64,000 bases of DNA from Cydia pomonella (GCF_033807575.1 NC_084723.1:3601247-3665246), one strand, 5' to 3'. Counted from the first letter of the stretch, positions 20,652 through 31,669 are shown. The notes: a model not told the origin generated them from the letters alone. Translations and numbers: made by a program.

Positions 20652-20930
20652 ATGGCACGTGCAGACTCTGGGTTCAAACCCCGGCTCGTACCAATGCGTT
20701 TTTCTGAACTTATGTACGAAATATATTTACCAATCGCTTTTCGGTGAAGGAAAACATCGTGAGGAAACCGGATTAATCCCAACAAGGCCTAGTTTACCCT
20801 CTGGGTTGGAAGGTCAGATGGTAGTCGCTTTCGTAAAAAACTAGTCCCTACGCCAAATCTTGAGATTAATTGTCAAGCGGACCCCAGGCTCTCATGAGCC
20901 GTGGCAAAGGCCGGGACAACGCGAGGAAAA
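20652..20930 (+). mobile_element. tRNA-SINE copy, head partly missing
   Basis: It starts inside the tRNA-like head at the box B GGTTCAAACCC, then CGGCTCGTACCAA and the standard body, ending GAGCCGTGGCAAAGG and CGCGAGG. Box A is absent. Plus strand. Confidence 0.85.
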
Positions 20931-21152
20931 TTTAAAAGCTATAGTTCCCTTAAAAATAAAACTTCAATATAAAAATAATTATCACAAATTGTTTAAGTAC
21001 TGTAGAATATTTAGTGTATATGACAAAGCAAAACTTGCTGTGATTTAGAATATAAACACTTGTTGGGGCAGTTGGACAGGTGTAGGAGACCATCCCACCT
21101 CCGGACCTTAACCAGTGAACCATGCTTTAAAATACCTAAAAGTACCAATGAA

Positions 21153-21445
21153 TATGGGAAAAGGCTCTGACTGACATACCTGCCTAATATCCTGAACAGT
21201 TTACCCAAACAAGTAGTAGAAACTGTAGAAAAACATCCTGATAAAATAAAGAGTACACTTAAGAAAGCACTGATTAAAATGTGTTTATTTTGTAACAACT
21301 ATAGTATTAAAATAAAATGTAAGCACTAACTGCCAACAAAACTAATTATATAGTTGAGGCTAAACTTAGTCAAGATAATCTCCAAATATAGAGATTGTAA
21401 CTGAGTTCGGACTGTATCTCAACAACAACGCTGAAATAAACAGTT
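21153..21445 (+). pseudogene. LINE C-terminus and 3' end
   Basis: After one stop, translation from 21171 gives TYLPNILNSLPKQVVETVEK, then STLKKALIKMCLFC, ending at a TAA at 21327. The NxLPxxL plus LKKxLxxxL pattern is typical of the last residues of CR1/L2/Jockey-like ORF2 proteins. A non-coding tail to about 21445 ends in AAATAAACAG and a T run. 5'-truncated and not functional. Confidence 0.6.
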
Positions 21446-22077
21446 TTTTTTTTAATAACTTTACTATGAACATAAAAATCATGAATAAAACAAATAGAAT
21501 ACAATTAAATATTTATTACAAGTCATAATAAATTTTACAATATGCAAATCTATTTACCTTAAAACATATTTAAATACGACAGGGTTTTAAAAATTAGGTA
21601 TTTATATAAAATTAATTTAAACTTTATAATATGTGCATTTTATACATCCGTTACCCTAGCTTACCTAGAATTTATCTAAATTAATAACAATTTCAATAGA
21701 TTATTTATTTCTTAATTATAATTATACACCAAATAACCCATACTTTTATTATAAATATATTTACGTAATACAAACACACCACTCATATATCTCAATCTCG
21801 AAATTAATAATATAAAAGTTTGCATGTCTGGATACTTGGATGTTGGGATGATTGCTCCTTCTTTTCGCAAAAACGGAAACATATTTAAATGACATCTTGC
21901 ATACATATCTTTTACGGCATGAAAAAGGACATATAATACTTTTTATGCCGGAATTTATAGAAGGTTAAAAGGGGATTGCAATTTAGAACAGTCGTCAGCG
22001 TCATATCGTAACACACTTTTACTATAGAACTCCTTATGTCTATACGTGCTGATGTGAATGTATGTGTAGATGATTTT
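21446..22077. other. AT-rich tract, no gene
   Basis: Very AT-rich sequence with only chance frames. Nothing else recognised. Confidence 0.3.
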
Positions 22078-22247
22078 ATATAAAATGTATTCATCCTTGT
22101 GTCTTATCGTGTAAACAAACGTGACGTTCCAACAATACAACAATTTAAGTGATATTATTGTGTCATTCCAGGGAAAAGTGTGATAATGTCTTCGAGAAGT
22201 GTTTGTTTACATCATAGGATAAGTAAGGATGAATACACTTTATATGA
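22078..22247. mobile_element. Candidate MITE with ~42-bp inverted arms
   Basis: ATGTATTCATCCTTGTGTC and GTAAACAAAC on the left pair with GTTTGTTTAC and GATAAGTAAGGATGAATACA on the right. The arms differ at several positions. It is non-coding. Confidence 0.6.
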
Positions 22248-22707
22248 TATGCCGATTTTGGTACTTTAGCTGTCACTATATCGGATGCTGACTGTACTAT
22301 GGTGGAGAGTGTGATAAGCGGTATACACATAGAAAGCTGTAATTTGACATAGAATTGAAAACAATAGAGGTGACCCAAAATGACTAAATATTGGATCTTA
22401 AGGTGGTTCGATTTTCATACAAAAAACAATCGCTATTTTTTAATTAATTACACAATATTATTACATAAATAGTTGCGCATCTATCTACTTTCGAATATTC
22501 ATTTGCGCTAAATTAATAGAAAAACTTTGTTTCATACAGAAATCATGCAATAATCAACGTTATATTTTTATAAATTTTACTCATGTGTGTGTGACAAATG
22601 TCGTGTACAAATACATTGCGGCGTTGCCACTCCATGCTTCGGACGGCCATCGGCGCGACGTTGCGATGTTTGACGCGTTTTTAGCTGACTCTGTCGACAC
22701 TGACACT

Positions 22708-23180
22708 CAGTGTGACCAGGCGTACGATAATTGTCGTACATGTACGATAATTTGGGCCCCGGTATGACATAATGTTCCAAAGAGCATTATCGTACACTAA
22801 AGTACTATAATTTCAGCCCTTGGATGATGCCACCATAAAAGTCTAGTAATTTGAAGCAAAATATGACACTTTCTCTCAGAAATAGGCTAAAATTAGTATA
22901 TTTTGGGTGTTCGGCTCCTTGGTGTAAGTTTAAAGTTTAAAATGTCTCAATTTCCTGTATACCGTTTGAATCTATCCCAAAAATACACAAATATAAACAG
23001 ATTTTTTGCGCAATTTAGACGAAAATTGTCTTTTTTTTATTATTAATTGGAAATTTAAGCTTATGTTGCTAGACATGTTTAGGGGCTGCCTTTTTGATTG
23101 GCGTACGATATTTTTTTCAACGGTACAATAATATTGACACTCAAGTACGATAATTCTCTTCCGCTCGCCTGGCAACACTG
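22708..23180. mobile_element. hAT-like non-autonomous element, 473 bp
   Basis: The ends CAGTGTGACCAGGCG and CGCCTGGCAACACTG are inverted. Flanking octamers CTGACACT (22700-22707) and CTGAAACT (23181-23188) match at 7 of 8 positions, as expected for a hAT target duplication. Subterminal copies of GTACGATAATT occur at both ends. It has no coding capacity. Confidence 0.75.
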
Positions 23181-23200
23181 CTGAAACTTGATAGGACCTG

Positions 23201-23325
23201 GGGGCCTACCGCGAAAACCTAAATTCGCAAATTGCGGGGATCTTTCTCTTTTACTCTCACTAAGACGTAATTAAAGTGACAGAGAAAAATGCCCGAAATT
23301 GACGAATTTCGATTTTCCCGGTAGC
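23201..23325. mobile_element. Hairpin MITE, TACCGCGAA family, copy 2 (diverged)
   Basis: GGGCCTACCGCGAAAACC and AAATTCGCAAATTGCGGG on the left pair with CCCGAAATTGACGAATTTCG and TTTTCCCGGTAG on the right. More diverged than 15708-15835 but the same plan. Confidence 0.75.
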
Positions 23326-23690
23326 CGCCCTGGTGCTTGACGTACTTGATAGAAAACAACGCTGCCGCATGTTCTGAATTGTGATTTTATGTGTTTTTGG
23401 ATTGAAAATGATAGCGACGTCTAAATCAAGTTACAAAAATCATCGATATTCTGGTCCGCGAAAAACCAGGAAAAATGTAACTGTAATTGGAGTCTACAAA
23501 AATGACCAATTCATAGAAAATATGACCTAGAAACTAGTTCATTTTTATAAAACTCAATTTTGCCCGAGATTGTACTTAGGCGAATACCTAAGGGAGCTAA
23601 GTGTATTGATCTTGAATAATTAGTTGGCTGATATATGACTCCAACATGATATGGACATTTACATCATAACTATTATACCTAGTTGGTTAC
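23326..23690. other. No supported gene
   Basis: No coding region or recognisable repeat seen. Confidence 0.3.
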
Positions 23691-23710
23691 TAAGTTCTGT
23701 TACTCGATTT

Positions 23711-23945
23711 CTTTCTTTCTTCCTAGCGTTGTCCCAGCATATTGCCACGGCTCAATGGAGCCTGGGGTCCGCTTTGACAACTAATCCCAAGATTTGGCGT
23801 AGGCACTAGTTTTTACGAAAGCCACTGCCATCTGACCTTCCAACCCAGAGGGTAAAACTAAGCCTTGTTGGGATTAGTCCAGTTTCCTCACGATGTTTTC
23901 CTTCACCGAAAAGCGACTGGTAAATATCAAATGATATCTGTTCTG
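23711..23945 (-). mobile_element. tRNA-SINE, 5'-truncated, with 19-bp TSD
   Basis: The minus-strand body runs from GATATCATTTGATATTTACC to the terminal block with CGTGGCAATATGCTGGG, ending in an A/G-rich tail (GAAAGAAAG). The direct repeat AAGTTCTGTTACTCGATTT flanks it exactly at 23692-23710 and 23946-23964. The tRNA head is missing although the target duplication is perfect, which shows 5' truncation during LINE-type insertion. Confidence 0.92.
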
Positions 23946-23964
23946 AAGTTCTGTTACTCGATTT

Positions 23965-24540
23965 GCAACCTCTTTATTCCCGTTAAAACAAATGCTACCG
24001 AAAAAATAAAAAATGGCATAATGTGGTGGACTTGTGAGCTATAATTATATACCACACATAACGCTTATCTCGTCGTATCTATAATGAATTGGGGCCTAAA
24101 AGAGAATCGTATTCCAATTTTTTGAAACGCTTGTATTACTTTCTATATTAACTAAAAGTTGCCTTAAAATTCAGCTTTTATACTAAAAACGGCTTTAAAT
24201 ATGTTAAATTAACAAAATATATTTTGACGGATGCTTTCGCGCCTAAAACGCTCTTTGAAAATTGTGTGACGTCACAGTTCATGGTTTGACACATAACTAC
24301 ATACACACGTAGAAGATACGAACTGTCAACTGATATTTGTCATTTGTTGTTAATCGCCTAACTGTCAACAGTGTCAATCCGAGAGTTGTGACGTCATCAG
24401 AATCTTCAATGACGTTTCGAGTTTGGTGACGTGACGTGTGCCAAAAGATATTTTTTTAGATATTCAATATTTACAAAAATATGGTCATTACAGGTCCCCT
24501 AAAAGTAGTTTAACGTGTTCTTATAATCCATAAGAATTTA
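23965..24540. other. No supported gene
   Basis: No recognised coding region. TGACGTCA-like sites occur around 24268 and 24391 but nothing links them to a gene. Confidence 0.3.
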
Positions 24541-25067
24541 TTGGGATACAATTATGCCCTAAGATTTGTAGATGGAAACAACCCTATTGCGTTGCACAAA
24601 TGTGGGCACCCGCCAAACATGATTTTGGGTGTGTACTCAGGGCTAACACAGATTCATTTCTGTGAAAATGGTGTGAAAACCGGAAACTGGAAACCGTTCT
24701 CGAACCAATAGTGAAGCCCTTAAGCCACACCCTATTTCAAAACCAGCCATGGATCTTTGAACAAGACTCAGCTCCTGCACATAAGGCAAAAACAACTCAA
24801 GCCTGGTTTCGAAGGAACAAAATTGACGTTATTGCCCACGAAGACTGGCCGTCCTCCAGCCCGGACCTTAACCCCCTGGATTATGCCATATAGCAGGTTA
24901 TTGAGGAGAAAGCCTGTGCTAAACCCCACACAAATCTTAACTCCCTCAAGCGGGCCATAGTTAAGACAGTGACGGAATTAGACATGACAATCGTGCGTTC
25001 CGCTATTGATGACTGGCCTCGTCATTTCAGGGCCTGTGTCAAAGCCACAGGAGGCGATTTTGAATGA
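24541..25067 (+). pseudogene. DD37D (maT-type) mariner transposase, C-terminal half
   Basis: The frame from 24711 reads PWIFEQDSAPAHKAKTTQAW, then WPSSSPDLNPLDYAI, then a TAG and QVIEEKACAKPHTNLNSLKR, and ends GGDFE with TGA at 25065. The Asp in QDSAP and the Asp in NPLDY are separated by 37 residues, the spacing of the maT (DD37D) group of Tc1/mariner transposases. The TAG sits where family members have Trp (TGG), so one base change broke it. Upstream (24560-24710) frameshifted residues including TVLEPIVKPLSHTL are still readable. The N-terminal DNA-binding part and TIRs were not found. Confidence 0.88.
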
Positions 25068-26454
25068 TATTGTCATATGTGATTCCTGATTTTGTGTACT
25101 TCATTTTACTTATTATTTTATAATATATACTTTATTAAACTTTCGTTGGTATATTTTATGTAGATAAAGATTATTGCAGTAACAGAATTTAATAACCAAC
25201 TAGGTAGAAAACAATGCAATACATAAACACATAAATTGGATATGATGTTATCCGTTGAATGAAATTGACAATAAATAAAATAAATAAATAATTTTCTATC
25301 CCTAGGCATTGTGTGAAACTTCTAGTTGTGTCAAAATATCGGGAAATCAATAATATAAACAAACATGGTAAATATCTCATTTCTTTTTATAATGGTTATA
25401 AATAGAAGGCCATGCAATTTTGTAACTCACTGTAATTTAATTAAATGTATCGTAAAAAAAGGTTTTAATTCTACTGTAAAATAGTACCTACTTTTTTAAA
25501 GGCTGGGCAGTAAGGGAAAACAGCGTTTTTTTTTGAAAAAAATACCGGAAAATCTGACTTACAAATTTGGACTTTCTTAGGTTCATTCTACTTAGAATCT
25601 TCTCCACCCTAGCATTAAAAAAAGATATTCTAAAATATCCATACCATTACGTCACATTTTAGTGTGAAAGAAATTTCAGTGTAAAACTAAAATTTCAATA
25701 CAAATTTTCGGGTTTTTATAGCACGAGGATTGATTATGCTAGTGATTCTAAGTTGGAAGAACCCAAAAATATCATGATGTGTGAGAATCAGATTTTTAAT
25801 ATTTTTATGGAAAAACGCTCATATTTCTCATAAAATAATTTATTTATAATAGGTACTTGATAATACTGATAACAAAAAAAAAATTAATGAGTCTCGAACC
25901 CACATCCTCTTGCATGTATTTCCACGTACATACCGCAACGCTATTGAAGCCTACTCACGCTGTGCCAAATTGTCTACTACAAGGATCCCAGTACGACTGT
26001 TTGAATGTGTGAGTGATAGTTAGAAATAGAGTCAAGAAACATTCTGTCGACATTAAGGGGTAGTTTTTGTACAATGAAGTGTTCAATGTTTGTTTTAATA
26101 GTTCAATATTTATTTAAAGAGTGCGCTAAACATAATTTACAGTATAGAAATACCAAAGACTACTCCACAAAAAAATTAAAACTCAAAATTTGCAATTGTG
26201 GCGCCATCTAGTGAGGTTTAAGCTTTGGGTAACCTAGTCGAACCACCTTAAAAAAGCTGCTAAATTAAGTAAATTTAAACATTCAAATTAAGACCGTAGA
26301 TAAAATTGAGAAACAAACAAACATTTAAATTTATATCTAAGTTGTAAAAATGCAATTACAGTTTGTGTTAATGGTAAAGCTACAAATAAATACAATGTCA
26401 TTATATACATACACAAAGAATAACCTAAAAATTAAAACTAAAAAAAAACATTAT
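25068..26454. other. No gene; low-complexity and unclassified sequence
   Basis: AT-rich throughout. 26200-26251 contains GTGGCGCCATCTAGTGAGG and the inverted TTAAGGTGGTTCGA noted separately. No coding region is supported. Confidence 0.3.
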
Positions 26455-26582
26455 TAACCCTTAGACCGCCAAAGACGTCACATGACGCGCGCGGCGACAG
26501 TCCAATATCAACTTTCGTGCTTTCCGACAAGGATCAATATGACGCGCCGCGCACGATAGGCGTGACGTTCACAGGGTTATTA
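26455..26582 (+). mobile_element. MITE family A (GCCAAAGACGTCA), copy 1
   Basis: It begins TTAACCCTTAGACCGCCAAA and GACGTCACATGACGCGCGCG, then CAATATCAACTTTCGTGC, and ends GTGACGTTCACAGGGTTA. Related copies are at 27985-28110 (minus) and 30329-30434 (plus, incomplete). GC-rich compared with its surroundings; non-coding. Confidence 0.8.
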
Positions 26583-26759
26583 ACAAATATAACATATTGT
26601 GATGATTAACTATTGTTATGAGTTTTGCATAATGCTTACCTGGGCCTTGTATACTCTGGCACAGCCACTTTGTCAGTAGAAAAGGCGGCAAATTTAAAAA
26701 ATAGGCGCGAATTGATCTCGCATAGAATAAAATTGTTCGCATGAAGTTGAGTGTGTTTC

Positions 26760-27436
26760 AGTATACAAGGAGCTTTTGTCATAACTGACCAAACTGAGAG
26801 GTGAATATGTAGGTTATGACTTACTTTCGGACAAACCCCGAAACCGCAAAAAAACCAGCTGTTCTATAGAAAACATTTACTCTGATCAAAGAGAATTTGA
26901 AATACGGGTGTATTGTCAAAGAAAAATTTGTAGCGAAAGTTTTACTGTCATCTTTCGACACATGATCAAAACTTTTAGAACGCCATTTGGCTTTGATCCT
27001 TATTCTTTCACTCATATGTGTTAAATTTGTTAAATATCAAAATTGACACCATCTAATAGATCAAAGGCTAAAGGTATAGCGTTAGCGACATCGTTTCGAG
27101 CGATGGCGCCATAACCTTTAGGTTGTTCCCGGTAAGATGGCGCCACTTTCTGATATTTCAAATTCACGAATTCGACATTCGAATTGTCGAAAGATGGCAG
27201 TAAATTTACTTTCGCTACAAAGTATTCTTTGACAATACACCTCTATTTCAAATTCTCTTTGCTCTGATTCATTTAAATGTATGGGAGATGGCAGAAACTT
27301 TATTCGCAATTTCGGGGTTTGTCCTATGGGCCTTTACAATTTTTTCGGGGTTTTACTATGATAAAAGTTGTTAAGTATGACCCACATATTTACCCCTCAA
27401 GACTTTGGTCAGTGATAACAAAAGCATCCTGTATAA
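26760..27436. mobile_element. Fold-back element, ~677 bp, two nested inverted layers
   Basis: Outer arms: GTATACAAGGAGCTTTTGTC and TGACCAAACT on the left match GTTTTGTT-type reversed sequence on the right (TTTGGTCAGTGATAACAAAA, CATCCTGTATAA). Inner arms: GGACAAACCCCGAAACCGC at 26829 pairs with TCGGGGTTTGTCC at 27315-27327. AGAGAATTTGAAATA and TTGTCAAAGAA pair with their complements near 27225-27262. Almost the whole element can fold back. Non-coding. Confidence 0.8.
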
Positions 27437-27568
27437 TTAACCCTTTGAACGCTTTATGTCATAAACACAAACATCACTCAAACGCTAAGCTCCCGAGCGC
27501 AAGCGAGCTAATATAAACCTTACTCGAAAGTGTGAAGGTTACTTTGACAGCGTCCATCATAACACCTA

Positions 27569-28162
27569 TACACCGTGTTTTTTATTTACTTCCGTTATTT
27601 GCAAGGGTGCATTCCTGAGCTTAAATTAAGTAACTTTCTCAAAGACACGGGTATTCTAATTAACTCCATTTCGGAGATAATCAATAATTTATTTTTTTCT
27701 TATTAGGTCCCTAGAAGCGTATACACTTGCTTTAGGGCCTATTTACATATTGATTAGTGTTTAGTACGAGTTCATACAGTTGCTACTAAACGTAAGTACT
27801 ATCTGCGACAATCGATGTTCGAAATGACATTGATATGTCACAGTTTTCAATTGTTTGGTTGAAATAAATGTAATGCCGGTGTTACAACAACGCTATATGC
27901 AACATTTAGTAACTTTTTATAAAATAAAAAATATACAGTATTTTTTTGTTTTAAATTAACTATGCCATTTCATTTTAGTTTCCTTAACCTTTTGAACGCC
28001 AGGCCTATCGCACGCGGCGCGTAATCGTGAACCTTGTCGGTACGCATGAAGGTTGATATTGGGCTGTAGCCGCGCGCGTCATATGACGTCTTTGGCAGTC
28101 AAAAGGTTAATCGTACTTACGCATACCCTGGAGTTAACGGAATTCAATAAAAACACGGTGTA
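27569..28162 (+). mobile_element. MITE family B (ACACCGTGTTTTT), copy 1 with insertion
   Basis: The ends ACACCGTGTTTTTTATT and AATAAAAACACGGTGT are inverted. The interior matches 30938-31316 through TGAGCTTAAATTAAGTAACT, GTACGAGTTCATACA and CACAGTTTTCAATTGTTTGG. It is longer because of a ~60-bp extra block near 27694-27755 and a MITE family A insertion at 27985-28110. Non-coding. Confidence 0.85.
27985..28110 (-). mobile_element. MITE family A, copy 2, nested in MITE B
   Basis: The reverse complement matches 30329-30434 closely (GCCAAAGACGTCATATGACG, CAATATCAACCTTCATGCG, GATTACGCGCCGCG). The right border is CAAAAGGTTAA. It sits inside MITE family B, so it inserted later. Confidence 0.85.
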
Positions 28163-28592
28163 GTTGTCCTTGGCGCTGTGGGCACGACCAGTAACGACGC
28201 CTTTAGGTGTTCTTGGCGTTTAAAAGGTTAATATTGAATGTAGGTACATTTAAAAATTAAAAATAGGGGAAGATCGTTGTGACATTGGAAGTACATAACT
28301 TATACACATCAATTTAACCATCACCTCAAACTTAATAAATTAAAATAAAAATAAATATTGGAAATTTGATAAATCATGGCAGTAGAGTCAGTCTTCTATT
28401 CAATTCAAAGAAACGTTAGCTTCGAATTGAATAGAACAAAGTGAGAGAGTGTCATTTTGTGTCACATATAGAAATTTGATGTTAATAATGACAACCTCAC
28501 CTCGTCATTACAAATGGCATGCATAGCTTGATCGGACTCTAAAACCAATCTGTTATCAAGGCCAATCCGCACACGCAATTATTAAATTGTAC
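28163..28592. other. No gene; small hairpin
   Basis: At 28395-28435 CTATTCAATTC and GAATTGAATAG form a short hairpin. No coding region is supported. Confidence 0.35.
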
Positions 28593-28728
28593 TAAGGTCT
28601 GATTTTTTCAAATATCAGATATATATATTATATAGCACGCTCCCTTTCTTTCACATGCAAGAAGACATAGAGAGTGTCATATTTATCTAACAGATGACTT
28701 CATGTGATATTTGAAAAATCAGACCTAA
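28593..28728. mobile_element. Hairpin MITE, ~136 bp
   Basis: TAAGGTCTGATTTTTTCAAA on the left is inverted as TTTGAAAAATCAGACCTAAG on the right. The interior is AT-rich and non-coding. Confidence 0.75.
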
Positions 28729-30328
28729 GATCAGTAAATTAATCAGGTTTTCAGTGTCGACGATGTAAATACATCGCATGTGTTAGCCCTGGATGTAAGT
28801 GTCCATAGCGGACTGTAACAGCTTAGCATTGAATTAGATCTCGGAAGATCTTTAAAGGTTTAAGGGTCAAAAACTTTTTTTAGTATGAATTAAGATAATG
28901 CGTCGTTCCCGTGGATATAATAAAATAAACTGACTTAAATGGCTTATTTTAGACAAGAAAAGACGAGATGGTGCTGACTGGCTTTATACAGATAAATAAC
29001 TATTCAGATAAATAAAATATAAACTGATGCGTCGATTTCTATCAAACATAGCTAAGAAACATCAATTTTCACGCAATAAATAATCCGCATCGAAATCGGC
29101 CCATCTGTTGGAGAGCTACGATGCCACAGACAACCATTGGCGTCAAGAAGATATAGTATTGACTACAGTGTTTTTGGTACAGCTGCCTGGCAGTCAATTC
29201 TGAACTTTTTCATATTTACATTTTCAAGTAAATCTTTATATTGATTTTCATATTGATCTATAAAACTTTGAAATTCTCGGAAGCAATTGTAGTCGGTTTG
29301 ATAATAAAATAAAGTCGTTTTGTTATATTTTCTTAATTTATCGTTATAGGCATGTTAATAGTTTCTAATTCTTTAAATACGTATAACGAAAGTCTTCGGA
29401 AATGTTTTATAATGTAATGTATCAAAATCGTTAACTTTTGTAATGTCCACAGAAAATGACGCTGGTTTTCCAAAACGTTTTTAACCCTTAAAAACCTTCA
29501 TAGGAAAGAAAAAAACTAATATCAGCTTTGATGCCTTAAGTCCAGCGGTACATAACCTGTTTTTTTTAAATGGCGCCCCACTTAAAAAAAAAACATGTCG
29601 GCACATGTGAGCAGATTATAGGAAATTCATCTTTTCAGCAGATTATGGCAAAACCGTATTTGTGTTATAACAAAAAGATTGAACAACCCCGACAACCCGT
29701 TCTCTTGAATAAACAAATGTTCAGCCGAGCATAGGTTATTTATAATGTATTCGGTTTTACCCTTCATCTGGAAACTACATTAACGTGTCTTAAGCTTCAG
29801 ATGTCTGAAGCTCATCAATGATTATTTGATAAAAGATTTAACGTTGGTTACGCTGCGCAAAGAAAATTACCGTAGAATGGCATGGAAGCTAGTGCTTTAA
29901 GAGAAAAAAATATGAATTTTAATTATGATCTTAAGAATGTTGAACGGCCGCCTGATGTTTGCATTAATGCGCAACACCAAACCTATTATTTATTTATTTA
30001 TTTAAACATTATTGCAAATACATGAAAGTAAAAAGGCACACTTAATGCCAGAAGGCCAGACCAGTCCAACCATGGGCTAAACCGAAAGATTGAGTTGGTG
30101 CAGGGTCAAACAGAATAAAATTACAATACAATATTATTATTGGCACATTTGACCTCGCAATCCTAAGAATCTTGCAATCGTAAGGGCCAATCAATCTTCA
30201 TAAAAAAAAACCGTTCAGATACGAAGAACTATATTTGCCATGATCGTTGTTCATTTAAGTCGCGTATTGAAATAAATGCTCAACGCCACAAAATTATTAT
30301 TAGTTAATAAGTTACCTCTTTATTTCTT
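28729..30328. other. 1.6 kb without a supported gene
   Basis: AT-rich sequence with no coding region recognised. At 29985-30100 TTATTTATTTATTTAAACAT followed by ATTGCAAATACATGAAAG resembles the 3' end of a LINE in minus orientation. Confidence 0.3.
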
Positions 30329-30434
30329 TAACCTTTTGACCGCCAAAGACGTCATATGACGCGCGCGGCTACAGCCCAATATCAACCTTCATGCGTACCG
30401 ACAAGGTTCACGATTACGCGCCGCGTGCGATTAA
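30329..30434 (+). mobile_element. MITE family A, copy 3, cut off by the next MITE
   Basis: It starts TTAACCTTTTGACCGCCAAA and stays very similar to the reverse of 27985-28110 up to GCCGCGTGCGAT. There the TAA-flanked MITE begins. The expected end (GGCGTTCAAAAGG) is not found on the other side, so the rest has been lost or has diverged. Confidence 0.8.
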
Positions 30435-30639
30435 GGGCCTGTATCACAATGTCTAAGTAAAGTCCTGAATAAGCTACTTGCCACTTCTGACGAATAAAGT
30501 CATCGTTGGTGTTTCACAATCATCAAATAAGCTTAACTGGTGGATAAAGTGCTAAGTTTTGTAGGATGTTTTATCTGGCAGTTAATTCATTTGTTAATTA
30601 GCTATTCATTACTATACTTGGACATTGTGAAACAGGCCC
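30435..30639. mobile_element. 205-bp MITE with GGGCCTGT ends and TAA TSD
   Basis: GGGCCTGTATCACAATGTC on the left and GACATTGTGAAACAGGCCC on the right are inverted with one mismatch. TAA flanks both sides (30432-30434 and 30640-30642). A 3-bp TWA duplication fits PIF/Harbinger MITEs. Non-coding. Confidence 0.85.
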
Positions 30640-30658
30640 TAAGACTCTCTGAAAGATT

Positions 30659-30786
30659 CTAAAGGGGTCCACTGATTACCAGTTCGCCGGACGATATCGG
30701 CCTGGCAGTTATTCTCGATTGTCAGCTTTTGCGAATAACTGACAGGCCGATATCGTCCGGCGAACTGGTAATCAGAGGGCCCCTTA
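30659..30786. mobile_element. Hairpin MITE family C, copy 1
   Basis: ACTGATTACCAGTTCGCCGG and ACGATATCGGCC are perfectly inverted on the right side (CCGGCGAACTGGTAATCAG), with outer AAGGGG / CCCCTT. A second copy at 50497-51052 has another MITE inside it. Confidence 0.85.
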
Positions 30787-30834
30787 AAGTATGTATATAG
30801 TTACCTCAATATTGTGGATAATATATTTTTAATT

Positions 30835-30935
30835 TAACCTCCTCTGAATCTTAGCATTTTCTTAGTTACATCTTAAAGGAGATCTGAGTCCGCTTTGGCA
30901 ACCTACTTTTAATACCAAAAATTGGCGTAGGCAAT
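30835..30935 (-). repeat. SINE-related block, direct repeat copy 1
   Basis: ATCTTAGCATTTTCTTAGTT, GTCCGCTTTGGCAACCTACT and AATTGGCGTAGGCAATATA recur at 31340-31442. They resemble the 3' half of the tRNA-SINE (GTCCGCTTTGACAACTAATC, TTGGCGTAGGCA) on the minus strand. The two copies flank a MITE family B element. Confidence 0.65.
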
Positions 30936-30937
30936 AT

Positions 30938-31316
30938 ACACCGTGTTTTTTTTTATTTCAGTTAATTTCAAGGGTACGTTACATCCCTGAGCTTAAATTA
31001 AGTAACTTTCTCAAAGACACCGGTATTCTAATGAAATCCATTTCGGAGATAATCAATATTTATTTTTTGTTTAGTACGAGTTCATACATTTGCTACTAAA
31101 CGCAAGTACTATCTCGGACGATCGATGTTCGACATGACATTGATATGTCACAGTTTTCAATTGTTTGGTTGAGTTAAATGTAATGCCCGTGTTACAACAA
31201 AGCTATATGCAACATTTAATTACTTAAAAAAAAAAAAAAACGAAAATTATCTATGCCATCCTTAAACATACTTAATCATGCTCCGAAGTTAACGAAGTTC
31301 AATAAAAACACGGTGT
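30938..31316 (+). mobile_element. MITE family B, copy 2 (uninterrupted, 379 bp)
   Basis: ACACCGTGTTTTTTTTTATT and AATAAAAACACGGTGT form the TIRs. The interior matches copy 1 without the two extra blocks. A 15-A run near 31227 differs from copy 1. Flanked by the two SINE-related direct repeats. Confidence 0.88.
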
Positions 31317-31339
31317 ATAGTTAGGTGTATTATTTTTTC

Positions 31340-31442
31340 TTCTCTTCATCTTAGCGTTTTCTGAGTTACATCCTCTCTCTGAGAGCTCTAAGTCCGCTTT
31401 GGCAACCTACTTATAACACCAAAATTTGGCGTAGGCAATATA
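31340..31442 (-). repeat. SINE-related block, direct repeat copy 2
   Basis: See 30835-30935; same motifs, better preserved (CATCTTAGCGTTTTCTGAGT, TTTGGCGTAGGCAATATA). Confidence 0.65.
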
Positions 31443-31669
31443 TAAAACCTACTTCAATTTAAAATATTAATAACTTCTGTCCCGTAGCCTAAACATTCTC
31501 TGCCATTTTTTGCGCAGCGTAACCAAAACCTAATTTTAACTCTCCAAAAGTCATTACCTTATATAAATAAAATTTCCAAAAATCACATTGTTTTAACTGG
31601 CATAAACGTATTTAAAACCAGTACCGTAACTGTTACATGAAGAACTCCCGATTCTCCTGGAACAAGTAA

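Larger units (their letters stand above)
22398..26251. other. Possible large element bounded by TTAAGGTGGTTCGA
   Basis: The 14-mer TTAAGGTGGTTCGA at 22398-22411 is perfectly inverted at 26238-26251. The 3.85 kb between holds a hAT-like MITE, a hairpin MITE, a SINE and a DD37D transposase pseudogene. Either one large nested element or two ends of separate MITEs would explain this. No convincing target duplication was seen. Confidence 0.3.
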
